Shown: one piece after another, positions 1-8,684 of the stretch
Layout: each line of letters begins with the position of its first letter
How positions within the stretch are numbered: position 1 is the stretch's first letter
Assembly: GCF_030408735.1 (NCBI RefSeq)
Contig: NZ_CP047204.1
Span: 1,550,001 to 1,614,000 of the forward strand
Origin: Corynebacterium faecale
Lineage (GTDB): Bacteria > Actinomycetota > Actinomycetes > Mycobacteriales > Mycobacteriaceae
Direction: 5' to 3'
DNA length: 64,000 nt
Notes under the pieces: model-generated
What the model saw: only the letters and a program-made list of their open reading frames with translations
Told to the model about the DNA's origin: nothing
Databases searched by the model: none
Position numbers and translations under genes: made by a program

Positions 1-1272
1 TGCGGCGGTGACATATTCACGCATCCGACCCTTTCGCGCCAGCGCGTGGTGGAGGCTGCGCGCCGGGTCGATATCGGTGTATTGCAAGTCCAGCAACTTG
101 ATCTTGGCATCGTCGATGGCCAGTCCGCGGGCGAGGAAGGACTTGATCAGGGCCCATTTGGCAGTCCAGTCCAGAAGGTGGGAAGTTTTGAGTGGATCAT
201 TTGCCAGAAGATCCATGACCTCCTCCCACAGCGCCAGGACCTTGAGGTCGACCTCGGTGAGCTGGTTTTCCAGGGTGGCGAGCACCCGCTCGCGGTAGAC
301 CCGTAGCACCTCGAGCGCGGTGAGCTGGCGGGCGTCGGCAAGCATCAGTTGGTGGGTGAGCGTGAGGTCATGGGAGATGGCGGCGACCTCGCGCACCGGA
401 TCTTTCAGTTTCAGGTCGCTGAAATCGCAGCCGGCTTCGATGGCATCAAGAACAAGCGTGGTCATGCCGAATTTCAGCAGGTTGGAGGTCTGCGACATGT
501 TGGCATCACCGATGATGACGTGGAGACGGCCCCAGTCATCAGCGTTGGTGTGCGGCTCATCGCGGGTATTGATGATGCCGCGGTTGAGGGTGGTCTCCAG
601 AGAGATCTCCTGCTCGATATAGTCGGCGCGCTGACTGATCTGGAACCCAGGCTTCTCGCCCTGCTGGCCCAGTCCGACGCGACCGGCGCCGATGATGACC
701 TGGCGGGTGACAAAGAACGGGATGAGCGCCTGGGAGATCACATCGAAATCAATATCACGCCGGTAGCGATAGTTCTCGTGCGCACCGTAACTGGCACCCT
801 TACCGTCCACATTGTTTTTGTAGATCTTCAGAGGCGGGCAGGGGTCATGGCCGTCGAGGACAGATTTGCCCTGGCTGGAAAATGCTGCGGTATCGGCAAT
901 GGCTTGCATGAGGATGTGATCACCGGCGGCGTCATAGACCATGGCGTCCCAGGCGTTGGTGACCTCAGGGGAGGAATACTCCGGGTGGGCATGATCGACA
1001 TAGAACCGTGCACCGTTGGTAATGAACACATTGGCCACCCCAATGGTATGGGGATCCACCACCGGGGCCTGATGATAACGCCGTAGATCAAATCCGCGAC
1101 TATCACGCAGGGGCGACTCATCGGAGAAATCCCACCGCACGCGGTGCTCACCGAAACCCCGCGCGCTGGCGTAGGACACCACCGCATGGGTGGAGGTGAC
1201 GATCGGGCTCACATGGTCGTGGCCGGGGGTTGAAATGCCGTATTCGGTCTCAGTACCGATGAACCGTTCCAT
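1..1272 (-). CDS. dop: Pup deamidase/depupylase Dop (3' end outside window)
   Basis: Dop is a glutamine-synthetase-fold enzyme that deamidates the C-terminal Gln of Pup and removes Pup from tagged proteins. The protein reads leftward from ATG at 1272 and stays open for 424 codons to base 1, so roughly the last 75 residues of a ~500-residue protein are missing. It starts MERFIGTETEYGIS, giving the ATP/metal-binding GTExEYG motif, and has NGARFYVDHAHPEYS with the catalytic Asp, then NNVDGKGASYG, NTRDEPH and LHVIIGDANMS, all diagnostic of Dop rather than the ligase PafA. No strong ribosome site lies next to the ATG; a GAGGG lies about 20 bases upstream. In C. glutamicum dop sits directly next to arc; here about 2 kb separates them. 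Pup and pafA would be expected beyond the left edge. Confidence 0.95.
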   Translation of the reverse strand, partial: MERFIGTETEYGISTPGHDHVSPIVTSTHAVVSYASARGFGEHRVRWDFSDESPLRDSRGFDLRRYHQAPVVDPHTIGVANVFITNGARFYVDHAHPEYSSPEVTNAWDAMVYDAAGDHILMQAIADTAAFSSQGKSVLDGHDPCPPLKIYKNNVDGKGASYGAHENYRYRRDIDFDVISQALIPFFVTRQVIIGAGRVGLGQQGEKPGFQISQRADYIEQEISLETTLNRGIINTRDEPHTNADDWGRLHVIIGDANMSQTSNLLKFGMTTLVLDAIEAGCDFSDLKLKDPVREVAAISHDLTLTHQLMLADARQLTALEVLRVYRERVLATLENQLTEVDLKVLALWEEVMDLLANDPLKTSHLLDWTAKWALIKSFLARGLAIDDAKIKLLDLQYTDIDPARSLHHALARKGRMREYVTAA

Positions 1273-1381
1273 GACAGACAGCTTATCGTCCCTCGGCCTA
1301 TCCCCCAGGATCTCATGGCTTCTTTCATCACATTCATGTCGAGTCTGATCGCGAGCCTCCCCCGATGAAACGCATGACCTG

Positions 1382-1980
1382 CTACCACTGCTCCAGGGTA
1401 TCCCTGCGGGGACGTGGTTCATTCTCAGGCCAAAAATCTAACCTGATCTGAGAAGGCAATGACTCCCAACTGCGTCCTGAGCTTAGATATTCACGAATTC
1501 CAACACTATCCGGATGGCCGAAACCTGCGTATTCCCGCCAGCCTTTAACACGAGAATATCCACGTACACGATATTTCCCAGGAGCTAATTCCCAGGAATA
1601 TAGCTGCTCGTCGGGAAAGAAAAATGCATCGCGCCCACTTAGTGATTCGAGGCCAAAAAGGCTGGTTCAGTGCCGAGGAATTCAACAGAAATTTCAGTAA
1701 ACCACTGCCATTTATCCATATCGATGGGCTCAGGTTCCTCATCAAAGACCGTAATTCTCATCCCCACTACTTCGTCGATAACCGGAGTTCGAAGTAATAG
1801 TGTTGAAATACCTGAAAACAACACAGCCAATTGCAGTTCTTGCGCAGGCATCCAATTGTCATAATCAAAATCTTGCAGGGTTTGGGACCCATATAACTCA
1901 GGATCCATATCCGGGACAAGATTCCCAAATATAATCGGTTCTGTTGTACCTTTTAGCACTCCGACAGCTGTGCGTACCAC
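1382..1980 (-). pseudogene. Frameshifted unknown gene between arc and dop
   Basis: Two reading frames join into one plausible protein of about 200 residues. From GTG at 1980 the first frame runs 113 residues and stops shortly after ...EFLGTEPAF. Adding one T to the T5 run near 1654–1658 would continue it as FGLESLSGRDAFFFPDEQ..., ending ...RRDTLEQW with a stop at 1382–1384. An AAAGG lies about 11 bases before the GTG. The region is clearly AT-richer than its neighbours (about 45% G+C around 1640–1980), suggesting acquired DNA. The acidic, Trp/Tyr-rich composition resembles small immunity-type proteins, but I do not recognise the family. One lesion could also be a sequencing error or a programmed shift. 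Confidence 0.6.
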
Positions 1981-2042
1981 GGTCGATGCAACCTTTCATA
2001 GGGCAAAATGCTGACTAACATCGATTGTACAATCGGATCCGT

Positions 2043-3031
2043 CTAGCGTCGCCAGTCCTGAATACCTGTACCAGCACCATAATCCCGCCACGCCACGGCT
2101 GGCTGTTTCAGTGTCACGGCATCGGTGAACCAGAAGGTCTGGCCGGGGTTCCAGGGGGCGAGCATGCCCGCGTGCTTATCATCCGCTGGGATCACTCGCC
2201 CCGCCGTGGCAGAATATCCACTCATGCTCAGATGCACTGCGCCATAGTGTCATAGTGCTGCACCACCTCCACGTAGTCCGGCACCACCCAATGGTGTGGA
2301 TAGCCTGTGGGTATCTCTGCCAATCAACGCCTTTACTGGCGGTTACATCCAGGGGAAAACGCCCTGCACAGATCGGCCCAAGCCGTTGGCCCGTTGAAGG
2401 TGAACACCTTGGCATCAGGCAATACGGTTGCTCCGCGTACCCAGTCGGTTGTCCAGTCGAATCCGTCCTTCAATTCGCGGGCAGTGGCAATGACTGGGCA
2501 GGGAGGCATCGACCGCCAGGGCCGATCTGTCCGTGCCTCTTACCGCCATTTTTCTAGCGCCTCGGTTATGGATGGTGACAGCTCTTCACGATCTGGCTCC
2601 TCCCACCTCACCGATGCATGCTTCTCCGGCCGGAATGAATCTGATCAATCGGAGACCACACCGGAATCGACTATATGGCGGGCAATGCGCCGCAACCCGG
2701 CCCTCAACAGTGGTGCAGACAGTAAGACTTCCTCGTCCATGGTTGCCAGTAAGTTGCTCTGAACACAGAGCCTTCAATGGCGTCATGAAGCAACTCAGGA
2801 TTGATCTCGGCCAGTGCCACCTGCCCAAACAGGGGTGCCACTCTCCTGGATAGAGCTTCAGCAGAATACTGCCTGCTGATCCCGAATTTGTCTGCGTTGC
2901 GCTGCAGATAGCTGCTAAGCCGCCAGGTTGCCTGAAATAAGGGACCACCCAGGCCCTCTGAGGCAAGGGCCACCTCCATGAGAAAGTCTCTGCCCCCTGG
3001 GGCCAGCAAGCAAATCACTGATCAATGACAT
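2043..3031 (-). pseudogene. Multiply frameshifted remnant of an unknown ~330-residue protein
   Basis: Coding fragments in changing minus-strand frames line up without overlap into one protein. It begins MSLISDLLAGPRG at ATG 3031 and continues with a C-run shift at 2993–2997, VALASEGLGGPLFQ..., a shift near 2758, LLATMDEEVLLSAPLLRAG, a shift near 2630, WEEPDREELSPSITEALEKW and a TAA at 2540–2542. It then runs through ALAVDASLP, VIATARELKDGFDWTTDW, VFTFNGPTAWADLCRAF, a shift near 2358, VTASKGVDWQRY, HHWVVPDYVEVVQHYDT, and finally ATAGRVIPADDKHAGML...DWRR to the stop at 2043. At least six lesions make this a true pseudogene. No domain was recognised. It sits 5' of the other broken gene on the same strand, so the two may have formed one transcription unit inserted into the arc–dop operon. 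Confidence 0.65.
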
Positions 3032-3302
3032 GTCATTAATCTATCGGATTAACTGCGGTTACCTCAGGATCGGCTAGGAATGCGGGATCTCCGCGATCCG
3101 CGGATGCAGCCAGGCACCCGTCTTCTGTCCTGTGTGAATCAGGCCACGGAGTTGCCCGGCTTCTTCAATGGGTGAGGTTCAGACATGTGGGGAGATAAGA
3201 GTCTGCTCAGAACCGAACAAAGTCGAGTGATGTCTGGGTTAAGGAAGCCGAAAACACCTGGTTTGTTCGTCTGTGAGCAAAGTTCCTTCAGGCCCCAACC
3301 AC
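3032..3302. other. Intergenic spacer downstream of arc
   Basis: This 271-base stretch between the arc stop and the pseudogene start shows no credible reading frame. On the minus strand, just after arc, a weak hairpin AAGGAA...TTCCTT (about 3241–3290) could act as an arc terminator but lacks a T-run. A small palindrome, ATCCGCGGAT, lies near 3095. Nothing else was recognised. Confidence 0.4.
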
Positions 3303-4874
3303 TCACACCACCTCGGCGTGGGTGACGCGCTTGCCCTGGCGTCCGGTGATCTTGCTCCACTCATCTGGATTGGAGGTATTGGGCAGATCCTCGCTCTGTT
3401 GATTCTCCTGATCAATGGCTTCCACCAGGTGCTTGATGGTCAGACCGGTGGTGCGGCCCTCGATATGGTCCTTGATGGCACTTTTCTTGGCGCGGTCGAC
3501 GATGTTGGCGATCATCGCCCCGGAGACGAAGTCGTGGTAGTTCAGGGTTTCCAGGGTGCCGTCGATAAGCGTTAGGCGCACGTACGGGCGTGGGCTGAAC
3601 AGGTGCTCGATCGCGGCGTCGATGAGTTGCTGCGCTGGCACTGCCAGCGGGATCGCGTCGGTGATATAGCGGGCGAAGATATCACGCGCACCGTCGCGGT
3701 TGGGGCGCTGGACACGGATCTTGATGTCCAGGCGGCCCGGGCGCAGGATGGCGGGGTCAATGAGCTCTTCACGGTTGGTGGCCCCGATGACAATCACGTT
3801 GGACAGGTCCTCCACGCCATCCAGTTCGGCGAGCAGCTGTGGGACCACGGTGGTTTCCATGTCGGAGCTGACACCTGAACCACGGATGCGGAAGATGGAT
3901 TCCATCTCATCGAAGAAGATGATCACGGGGCGGCCATCACCCGCCAGCTCGCGGGCGCGTTCGAAGATCACGCGGATCTGGCGCTCAGTCTCACCGACGT
4001 ACTTGTTGAGCAGCTCCGGGCCCTTGACGTTGATGAAATAGGAAGTGCCGGCCTCCCCTATCCGCTGGGACAGGGAATTGGCCACCGCCTTGGCAATCAG
4101 CGTCTTGCCACACCCAGGTGGTCCGTAGAGCAGCACGCCCTTGGGTGGGTGCAGGTTGTAGGCGCGGTACATCTCCGGATGCAGGAACGGCAATTCGACG
4201 GCATCCTGGATCAGTTCGATCTGATCGTCCAGACCACCGATGTCGGCATAGGACACATCCGGGGCCTCCTCCAGCGCCAGCTTGGAGATTTCCGTCTTGG
4301 GGATATTCTCAAAGGCATACCCGGCGCGGCGATCCACCAGGAGGGTATCTCCCGGGCGTGGCAGTTTGCGGGTGCGGTCCATGAGGGGGCCTGCGAGTTT
4401 GACCACGCGTTCCTCGCCGGAACGGTCAGAGATCAGCGCGCGGTCGCGGCCAACCATCTCCATGAGGGTGGCCAGGTCACCGGTTTGTTCGAAGTCGCAG
4501 GCCTCCAGGACCTGGTTGCCTTCACCAAGGCGTACCTGGACGCCGGGCATGAGGTCGCCGGCGCACAGCATGGGTGAGGTGGCCACGCGCATGCGCCTGC
4601 CGCCAGCGAAGATTTCTGCGCTCTTGCCGTCCTGCGACATCTCCAGGAAGGTGCCGTAGAGCGAGGGTGGCTGGGCCATGTCCTCGAGTTGTTCGTACAT
4701 CATCGAGAGTTTGTCGCGTGATGATTTCAACATCTCCGCCAGTTTGGCGTTGCGGGCGCCCAGGTCCTGGTTGGTGCGTTTGAGCGCCCGCGCTTCATCG
4801 GCGAGTCGGGTCATCTCCTCGCGGTTGAACTCAGAGAAGGAGCTGGGGTCTGTTGGTGAAGCCATGGCTGCCAC
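3303..4874 (-). CDS. arc: AAA+ unfoldase ARC/Mpa of the pupylation system
   Basis: ARC is the hexameric AAA+ ring ATPase that recognises pupylated proteins through an N-terminal coiled coil and unfolds them. Visible in the 523 residues: coiled coil about 15–66, OB-type interdomain about 70–190, Walker A GPPGCGKT 251–258, Walker [10 protein letters not shown] about 317–325, sensor GATNREE 364–370 and the RPGRLD arginine-finger region 379–384. The C-terminus is ...[10 protein letters not shown] and lacks the GQYL tail that docks mycobacterial Mpa onto the 20S proteasome. This agrees with the known absence of prcBA in corynebacteria. GTG 4874 is preceded by GGGGA at good spacing and was chosen over ATG 4865. 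It lies 20 bases after trmI in the same direction, so co-transcription is likely. Confidence 0.96.
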   Translation of the reverse strand: MAAMASPTDPSSFSEFNREEMTRLADEARALKRTNQDLGARNAKLAEMLKSSRDKLSMMYEQLEDMAQPPSLYGTFLEMSQDGKSAEIFAGGRRMRVATSPMLCAGDLMPGVQVRLGEGNQVLEACDFEQTGDLATLMEMVGRDRALISDRSGEERVVKLAGPLMDRTRKLPRPGDTLLVDRRAGYAFENIPKTEISKLALEEAPDVSYADIGGLDDQIELIQDAVELPFLHPEMYRAYNLHPPKGVLLYGPPGCGKTLIAKAVANSLSQRIGEAGTSYFINVKGPELLNKYVGETERQIRVIFERARELAGDGRPVIIFFDEMESIFRIRGSGVSSDMETTVVPQLLAELDGVEDLSNVIVIGATNREELIDPAILRPGRLDIKIRVQRPNRDGARDIFARYITDAIPLAVPAQQLIDAAIEHLFSPRPYVRLTLIDGTLETLNYHDFVSGAMIANIVDRAKKSAIKDHIEGRTTGLTIKHLVEAIDQENQQSEDLPNTSNPDEWSKITGRQGKRVTHAEVV

Positions 4875-4894
4875 TCTAGTCCCCGTCTGAGTGC

Positions 4895-5731
4895 TTATCG
4901 ACGCGCGCGTCGCTGTGGGCGAGGTGGCGTGACGCCGTCAGCGAGGCGTCGAGCCATGACCAGGAATGCGGTGTGGGCATTCATGCGGTGTTCCGGGCGG
5001 GTGGCCAGGCCTTCGACCTTCCAGTCACGGATGAGGGATTCCCAGGCGCGTGGTTCGGTGAAGCACTGCAGCTCACGCAGGCCTTCCATGACTTTCATCA
5101 GCTGTGGCACGGTGGCCACATAGGTCATGAACACTCCACCCGGGATGAGGAGGTTCTTGGATACCTCGAGGCAGTCCCAGGGTTCGAGCATGTCCAGGAC
5201 GATGCGGTCCACAGGGCCACCGATGTTGTCGACGGTGGCGTCTTTGAGGTCACCCAGTCGGGGGTCCCAGGTGGCCGGGCGCTCGCCGAAGTATTCTTCG
5301 ACGTTGTTGACGGCGAACTCCAGGTGATCATCACGGATCTCATAGGAGATGAGCTTGCCTTCATGCCCGATGGCGCGTAGCAGCGCCATGGACAGTGCAC
5401 CTGAACCGGCACCGGCCTCCAGGACGCGGGCGCCGGGGAAGATATCGCCCTCGACCAGGATCTGGGCGGAGTCCTTCGGGTAGATCACTGCGGCGCCACG
5501 GGGCATGGACAGGACGTGGTCCACCATGAGGTGACGGAAGCAGAGGAAGTCCGAGCCCATGGTGGACTGCACGACGGTGCCTTCATCTGCGCCGATGATC
5601 TCATCGTGAGGGATCTGTCCGCGGTGGGTGTGGTAGCTGCCTCCCGGTTCCAGGATGATGGTGAAGTGACGGCGTTTGGCGTCGGTGAGCTGAACGCGGT
5701 CGCCTGCTTGGAACGGGCCGGAATAGGGCAT
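4895..5731 (-). CDS. trmI: tRNA (adenine-58-N1)-methyltransferase TrmI
   Basis: SAM-dependent class I methyltransferase making m1A58 in the T-loop of tRNAs. The protein has 278 residues. It begins with a small beta-domain ([15 protein letters not shown]...), then [17 protein letters not shown], the SAM motif [12 protein letters not shown], the acidic ribose-binding region ISYEIRDDH and the catalytic-loop motif VLDMLEPWD. The C-terminus is Arg-rich (PRPQRRARR). ATG 5731 follows GAGGG by about 4 bases. The gene lies between the aminopeptidase, which runs the same way, and arc, 20 bases apart; the trmI–arc neighbourhood is conserved in actinobacteria. Confidence 0.95.
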   Translation of the reverse strand: MPYSGPFQAGDRVQLTDAKRRHFTIILEPGGSYHTHRGQIPHDEIIGADEGTVVQSTMGSDFLCFRHLMVDHVLSMPRGAAVIYPKDSAQILVEGDIFPGARVLEAGAGSGALSMALLRAIGHEGKLISYEIRDDHLEFAVNNVEEYFGERPATWDPRLGDLKDATVDNIGGPVDRIVLDMLEPWDCLEVSKNLLIPGGVFMTYVATVPQLMKVMEGLRELQCFTEPRAWESLIRDWKVEGLATRPEHRMNAHTAFLVMARRLADGVTPPRPQRRARR

Positions 5732-5792
5732 GTGCCCTCGCTTTCTGTGTGCGGGTGAAACGTGCGTCTTGGGGGTGGACGCGCAATCGGCG

Positions 5793-7055
5793 TTAATTTA
5801 CCAGATAGGCCTCAAGGGCCTTCTCGAACCATCCCAGATCCTTCACACCGGCCATCTCCCGGGCTGAGTGCATGGACAACAGTGGGATGCCCACATCCAC
5901 GGAAGCAATACCCAGGCGGGTGGCACTGATGGGTCCGATGGTGGAACCACACGGCACATCGTTGCGGCCGGCGAACACCTGGTGTGGGACCCCTGCTGAC
6001 TGGCAGGCGCGGATCCACATGCCGGAGGTGACGGCATCTGAGGTGTAGCGCTGATTGGCGTTGACCTTGAGCACCGGCCCCTGGCCGATGATGGGATGAT
6101 TCACCGGATCGTGTTTGCCCGCGTGGTTGGGGTGGATGGAGTGGGCGGCATCGGCTGAGACCATCGTGGAGCGGGTGAACATGCGACGGCGCTCATCCTC
6201 ATCTGCGCCCAGTGCGCGGGCAGTGCGGATGAGTACATCTTCCAGGAGCGGGCCTCCGGCACCGGTGGTGGAATTAGACCCCACCTCCTCGTGATCAAAG
6301 GCAGCTAGTACGAGGATGTCATCTCCGGCGTCCTCCGACTGGGCAGCGGCGATGAGGGCTGTCATGGAGGGCTGTACTGAGGAGAGGTTGTCCAGACGGC
6401 CAGCGGCAATGAAATCGCCATGGGCACCGAAAACCTCCGGGACCTGGGTGTCCACGGTGATCAGGTCATGGGCGATGATGTCATAGGGTTCCACACCGGC
6501 GGCCTCTGCCAGGACGTCCATGATGGAGACATCCGGATCCCCCACTGCGAACACCGGCTGCAGGTGCTGCTGCGGGTTGAGTGTGAGGTTGGAGTTGACG
6601 GTGCGGTCCAGGTGGATCGCCACGTGGGGGATCCTCAGGATGGCACCGGTGTTGACGAGTTTGACGGAACCGTCGCAAAGCGCAATGCGGCCGGCCAGCG
6701 ACAGCTCACGGTCAAGCCAGGAGGCGTAGATGGGGCCGCCGTAGACCTCGACGCCGGCCTGCTGCCAACCGTGCGACTGCAGGTCGCCGCGGGGCTTGAG
6801 TTTGAAACCGGGAGAATCCGTATGGGAGCCGATGATACGGAACCCGGAATCCGGGGAGGCATTCTCGGGCACCCACCAGGCAATGACGGCACCGCCCCGC
6901 ACCAGAACATGACCACCCGGGGTAGCGTCCCAGGCATCCGACTCATCCTGGGGCACGAACCCCTCGTGGATCAGGCGGCGCGCCACGGTGTCAGCGGCGT
7001 GGTAGGAACTCGGGCTCAACGACAGGAAACTCAGGAAATCATCGGTCACATGCAT
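5793..7055 (-). CDS. pepC: M18 family metallo-aminopeptidase (aspartyl aminopeptidase type)
   Basis: Cytosolic dizinc exopeptidase removing N-terminal residues from peptides. The protein has 420 residues from ATG 7055. An in-frame extension to 7193 exists, but it would run back across the start of the divergent nuclease gene and lacks M18 similarity. Metal and catalytic motifs are visible: GSHTDSPGFKLKP (His78, Asp80), AFDHEEVGSNSTTGA with the Glu pair, SADAAHSIHPNHAGKHDP, DVPCGSTIGPISA, and the terminal zinc His in IPLLSMHSARE. Length and motif order match the M18 family. The ~100-base gap to the next gene must hold two divergent promoters. Confidence 0.93.
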   Translation of the reverse strand: MHVTDDFLSFLSLSPSSYHAADTVARRLIHEGFVPQDESDAWDATPGGHVLVRGGAVIAWWVPENASPDSGFRIIGSHTDSPGFKLKPRGDLQSHGWQQAGVEVYGGPIYASWLDRELSLAGRIALCDGSVKLVNTGAILRIPHVAIHLDRTVNSNLTLNPQQHLQPVFAVGDPDVSIMDVLAEAAGVEPYDIIAHDLITVDTQVPEVFGAHGDFIAAGRLDNLSSVQPSMTALIAAAQSEDAGDDILVLAAFDHEEVGSNSTTGAGGPLLEDVLIRTARALGADEDERRRMFTRSTMVSADAAHSIHPNHAGKHDPVNHPIIGQGPVLKVNANQRYTSDAVTSGMWIRACQSAGVPHQVFAGRNDVPCGSTIGPISATRLGIASVDVGIPLLSMHSAREMAGVKDLGWFEKALEAYLVN

Positions 7056-7158
7056 GCGATCAACACTAGCCAACCTGCTGGAAATTCCGCAGGAAGCTGG
7101 CTGGATTGGGGCAGGATTGGGGTCCGTGTCCACCCCACCTACTAAGGTGTCTGTCATC

Positions 7159-8010
7159 ATGACCAGCTCTGAAAAAACCACCGCTCCCTCCAAACCACGC
7201 CCACTGGCGCTGTCACCGTCACGCGCCGGGGATTATCAACAATGCCCGCTGCTCTACCGACTTCGGGCAATCGACCGCCTGCCTGAACCGAAGACGGTGG
7301 CCCAGGTCAAGGGCACCCTTGTACACGCGGTTTTAGAGGAGATGCATAAGCTGCCTCGTGAACAGCGGGAGTATCCGGCTGCGGTCAAGAGGCTGAAGCC
7401 CCACTGGTCGGATATGTGCGACAAGGATTCAGACTTGAATGATCTGGTTCCAGAGGATCAGCTCTATGATTTCCTGGTGGACTGCCGGACGCTGCTGCGC
7501 GGCTATTTTGAGATGGAGAATCCCCAGGGTTTTGATGCCAGCGACGTGGAGATGTACGTGGATACGGTGCTGCCCAACGGTGTTCCCGTGCGCGGATTCA
7601 TCGACCGCGTGGATACCGCGCCCAGCGGCGAGGTACGCGTGGTCGATTATAAGACCGGCAAGAAGCCCAAACCACAGTGGAGCCAGCAGGCAACCTTCCA
7701 GATGCTGTTCTACGCGCTGGTGTACTGGCGGCTATTCGACCAGATCCCGGCGCAGCTGCGCCTGATGTACCTCAAGGTCAACGATTCGATGTTCCTCGCC
7801 CCGTCGCGTGAGCAGTTGGAGTATTTCGAACGTGACCTGGGTGATCTCTGGGCGAAGATCGAGATGGACGGGAAGTCGGGTCGCTTCCGCACCAAGACAT
7901 CCAAGCTGTGTGGCTGGTGCCCACATCAGGCGCTGTGCCCGGAGTTCGGGGGCGTGCCACCGGAGTACCCGGGGTGGCCGGGCAGCACGGCTGATGTGGC
8001 CCAGGAATAA
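7159..8010 (+). CDS. RecB-family PD-(D/E)XK nuclease, probable Fe–S protein
   Basis: Single-domain RecB/Cas4-like exonuclease (PDDEXK_1). From ATG 7159 it has 283 residues. The N-terminal SPSRAGDYQQCPLLYRL supplies the first cluster Cys, and the C-terminal CGWCPHQALC supplies three more, the usual AddB/Cas4-type 4Fe–4S arrangement. The active site is the Asp in GFIDRVD and then EVRVVDYKTGKKP (the D-x-K core). A TACTAA hexamer about 16 bases upstream of the ATG can act as the −10 box, so the leader is short. An upstream in-frame start at 7054 is less likely because it overlaps the divergent pepC start. Orthologues are found next to pepC in other corynebacteria. Substrate and repair pathway are unknown. 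Confidence 0.88.
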   Translation: MTSSEKTTAPSKPRPLALSPSRAGDYQQCPLLYRLRAIDRLPEPKTVAQVKGTLVHAVLEEMHKLPREQREYPAAVKRLKPHWSDMCDKDSDLNDLVPEDQLYDFLVDCRTLLRGYFEMENPQGFDASDVEMYVDTVLPNGVPVRGFIDRVDTAPSGEVRVVDYKTGKKPKPQWSQQATFQMLFYALVYWRLFDQIPAQLRLMYLKVNDSMFLAPSREQLEYFERDLGDLWAKIEMDGKSGRFRTKTSKLCGWCPHQALCPEFGGVPPEYPGWPGSTADVAQE

Positions 8011-8219
8011 CCACGATATGAGTGGTCATTCCAAAGGATGATATTTCGACGCGGTTGAAAACAACGTGCAGCGCTGCAGGTTAGGAATGGTTTTCCTATC
8101 TTGCAAAGCGTTGTTTCGGGAATACTATGAAGATTAGCCTCGCATAACAGATTGCCCTATATATTCTTTGGTCTGTAGGCGTTATTCCCACTTGAAAATC
8201 AGCCGAGTTCCTGAAAGGA
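8011..8219. other. Spacer upstream of HigA-type gene, no toxin gene seen
   Basis: This is the place where a higB toxin would lie in a classical higBA pair. The 209 bases are AT-richer than average and contain no frame resembling HigB. The last ten bases carry the ribosome site AAAGGAG. Nothing else was recognised. Confidence 0.4.
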
Positions 8220-8486
8220 GTGTTGGCGATCTCTCTGCAGTTCCGGAAACCGCAACACCCAGGCGATGTCCTCCACGAGCGATTCCTCCAGCCCCGCGGA
8301 ATCACCCACTATGACCTTGCCAAGAGCCTGCACATCACTGAAGCCACCATCTCCAATCTTGTCCAACGCCGCAGCGACCTCACCATTGGACTGGCCATGC
8401 GCCTCTCGCGCGTATTCCCACTCAGCACACAGGAATGGATCGCCCTGCAACGCGACTTTGACCAGGCCAACCGTCAGTCTGCCTGA
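8220..8486 (+). CDS. higA: HigA-type XRE antitoxin-like regulator (orphan)
   Basis: Small helix-turn-helix protein of the plasmid-maintenance antidote (HigA/VapI) family. HPGDVLHERFLQPRGIT is the family signature, followed by the HTH DLAKSLHITEATISNLVQRR and a C-terminal LSTQEWIALQRDFD resembling the usual FWLNLQ..YD. The start is uncertain: GGAG lies at 8217–8220, so GTG 8220 overlaps it and TTG 8223 is only two bases away. The protein may begin a few codons later or be translated unusually. It probably binds its own promoter and, in complete systems, neutralises HigB; no toxin partner is visible on either side. A strong terminator follows directly. Confidence 0.8.
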   Translation: MLAISLQFRKPQHPGDVLHERFLQPRGITHYDLAKSLHITEATISNLVQRRSDLTIGLAMRLSRVFPLSTQEWIALQRDFDQANRQSA

Positions 8487-8497
8487 GCCTTCCACCG

Positions 8498-8526
8498 CCG
8501 CACACCCCTTGGGTGTGCGGTTTTTT
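8498..8526 (+). terminator. Rho-independent terminator of the HigA-type gene
   Basis: Perfect 10-bp stem CCGCACACCC/GGGTGTGCGG with a 3-base loop, followed by T6. It lies 12 bases after the stop codon and isolates this gene from the HNH gene. Confidence 0.93.
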
Positions 8527-8684
8527 GCTTTACGACGACCCACCGCTCCTCAATTGTCGAACACGTGAGCGTTTGGCATGGGCAAAAATTAACGTAGGGG
8601 CTATGGACTTCGAACAGGCAGGCGCATAGAATGGATGCTAATGAGAGTTAGTTTGGGGAAACTACCACAGGGGGCACCGTCACG

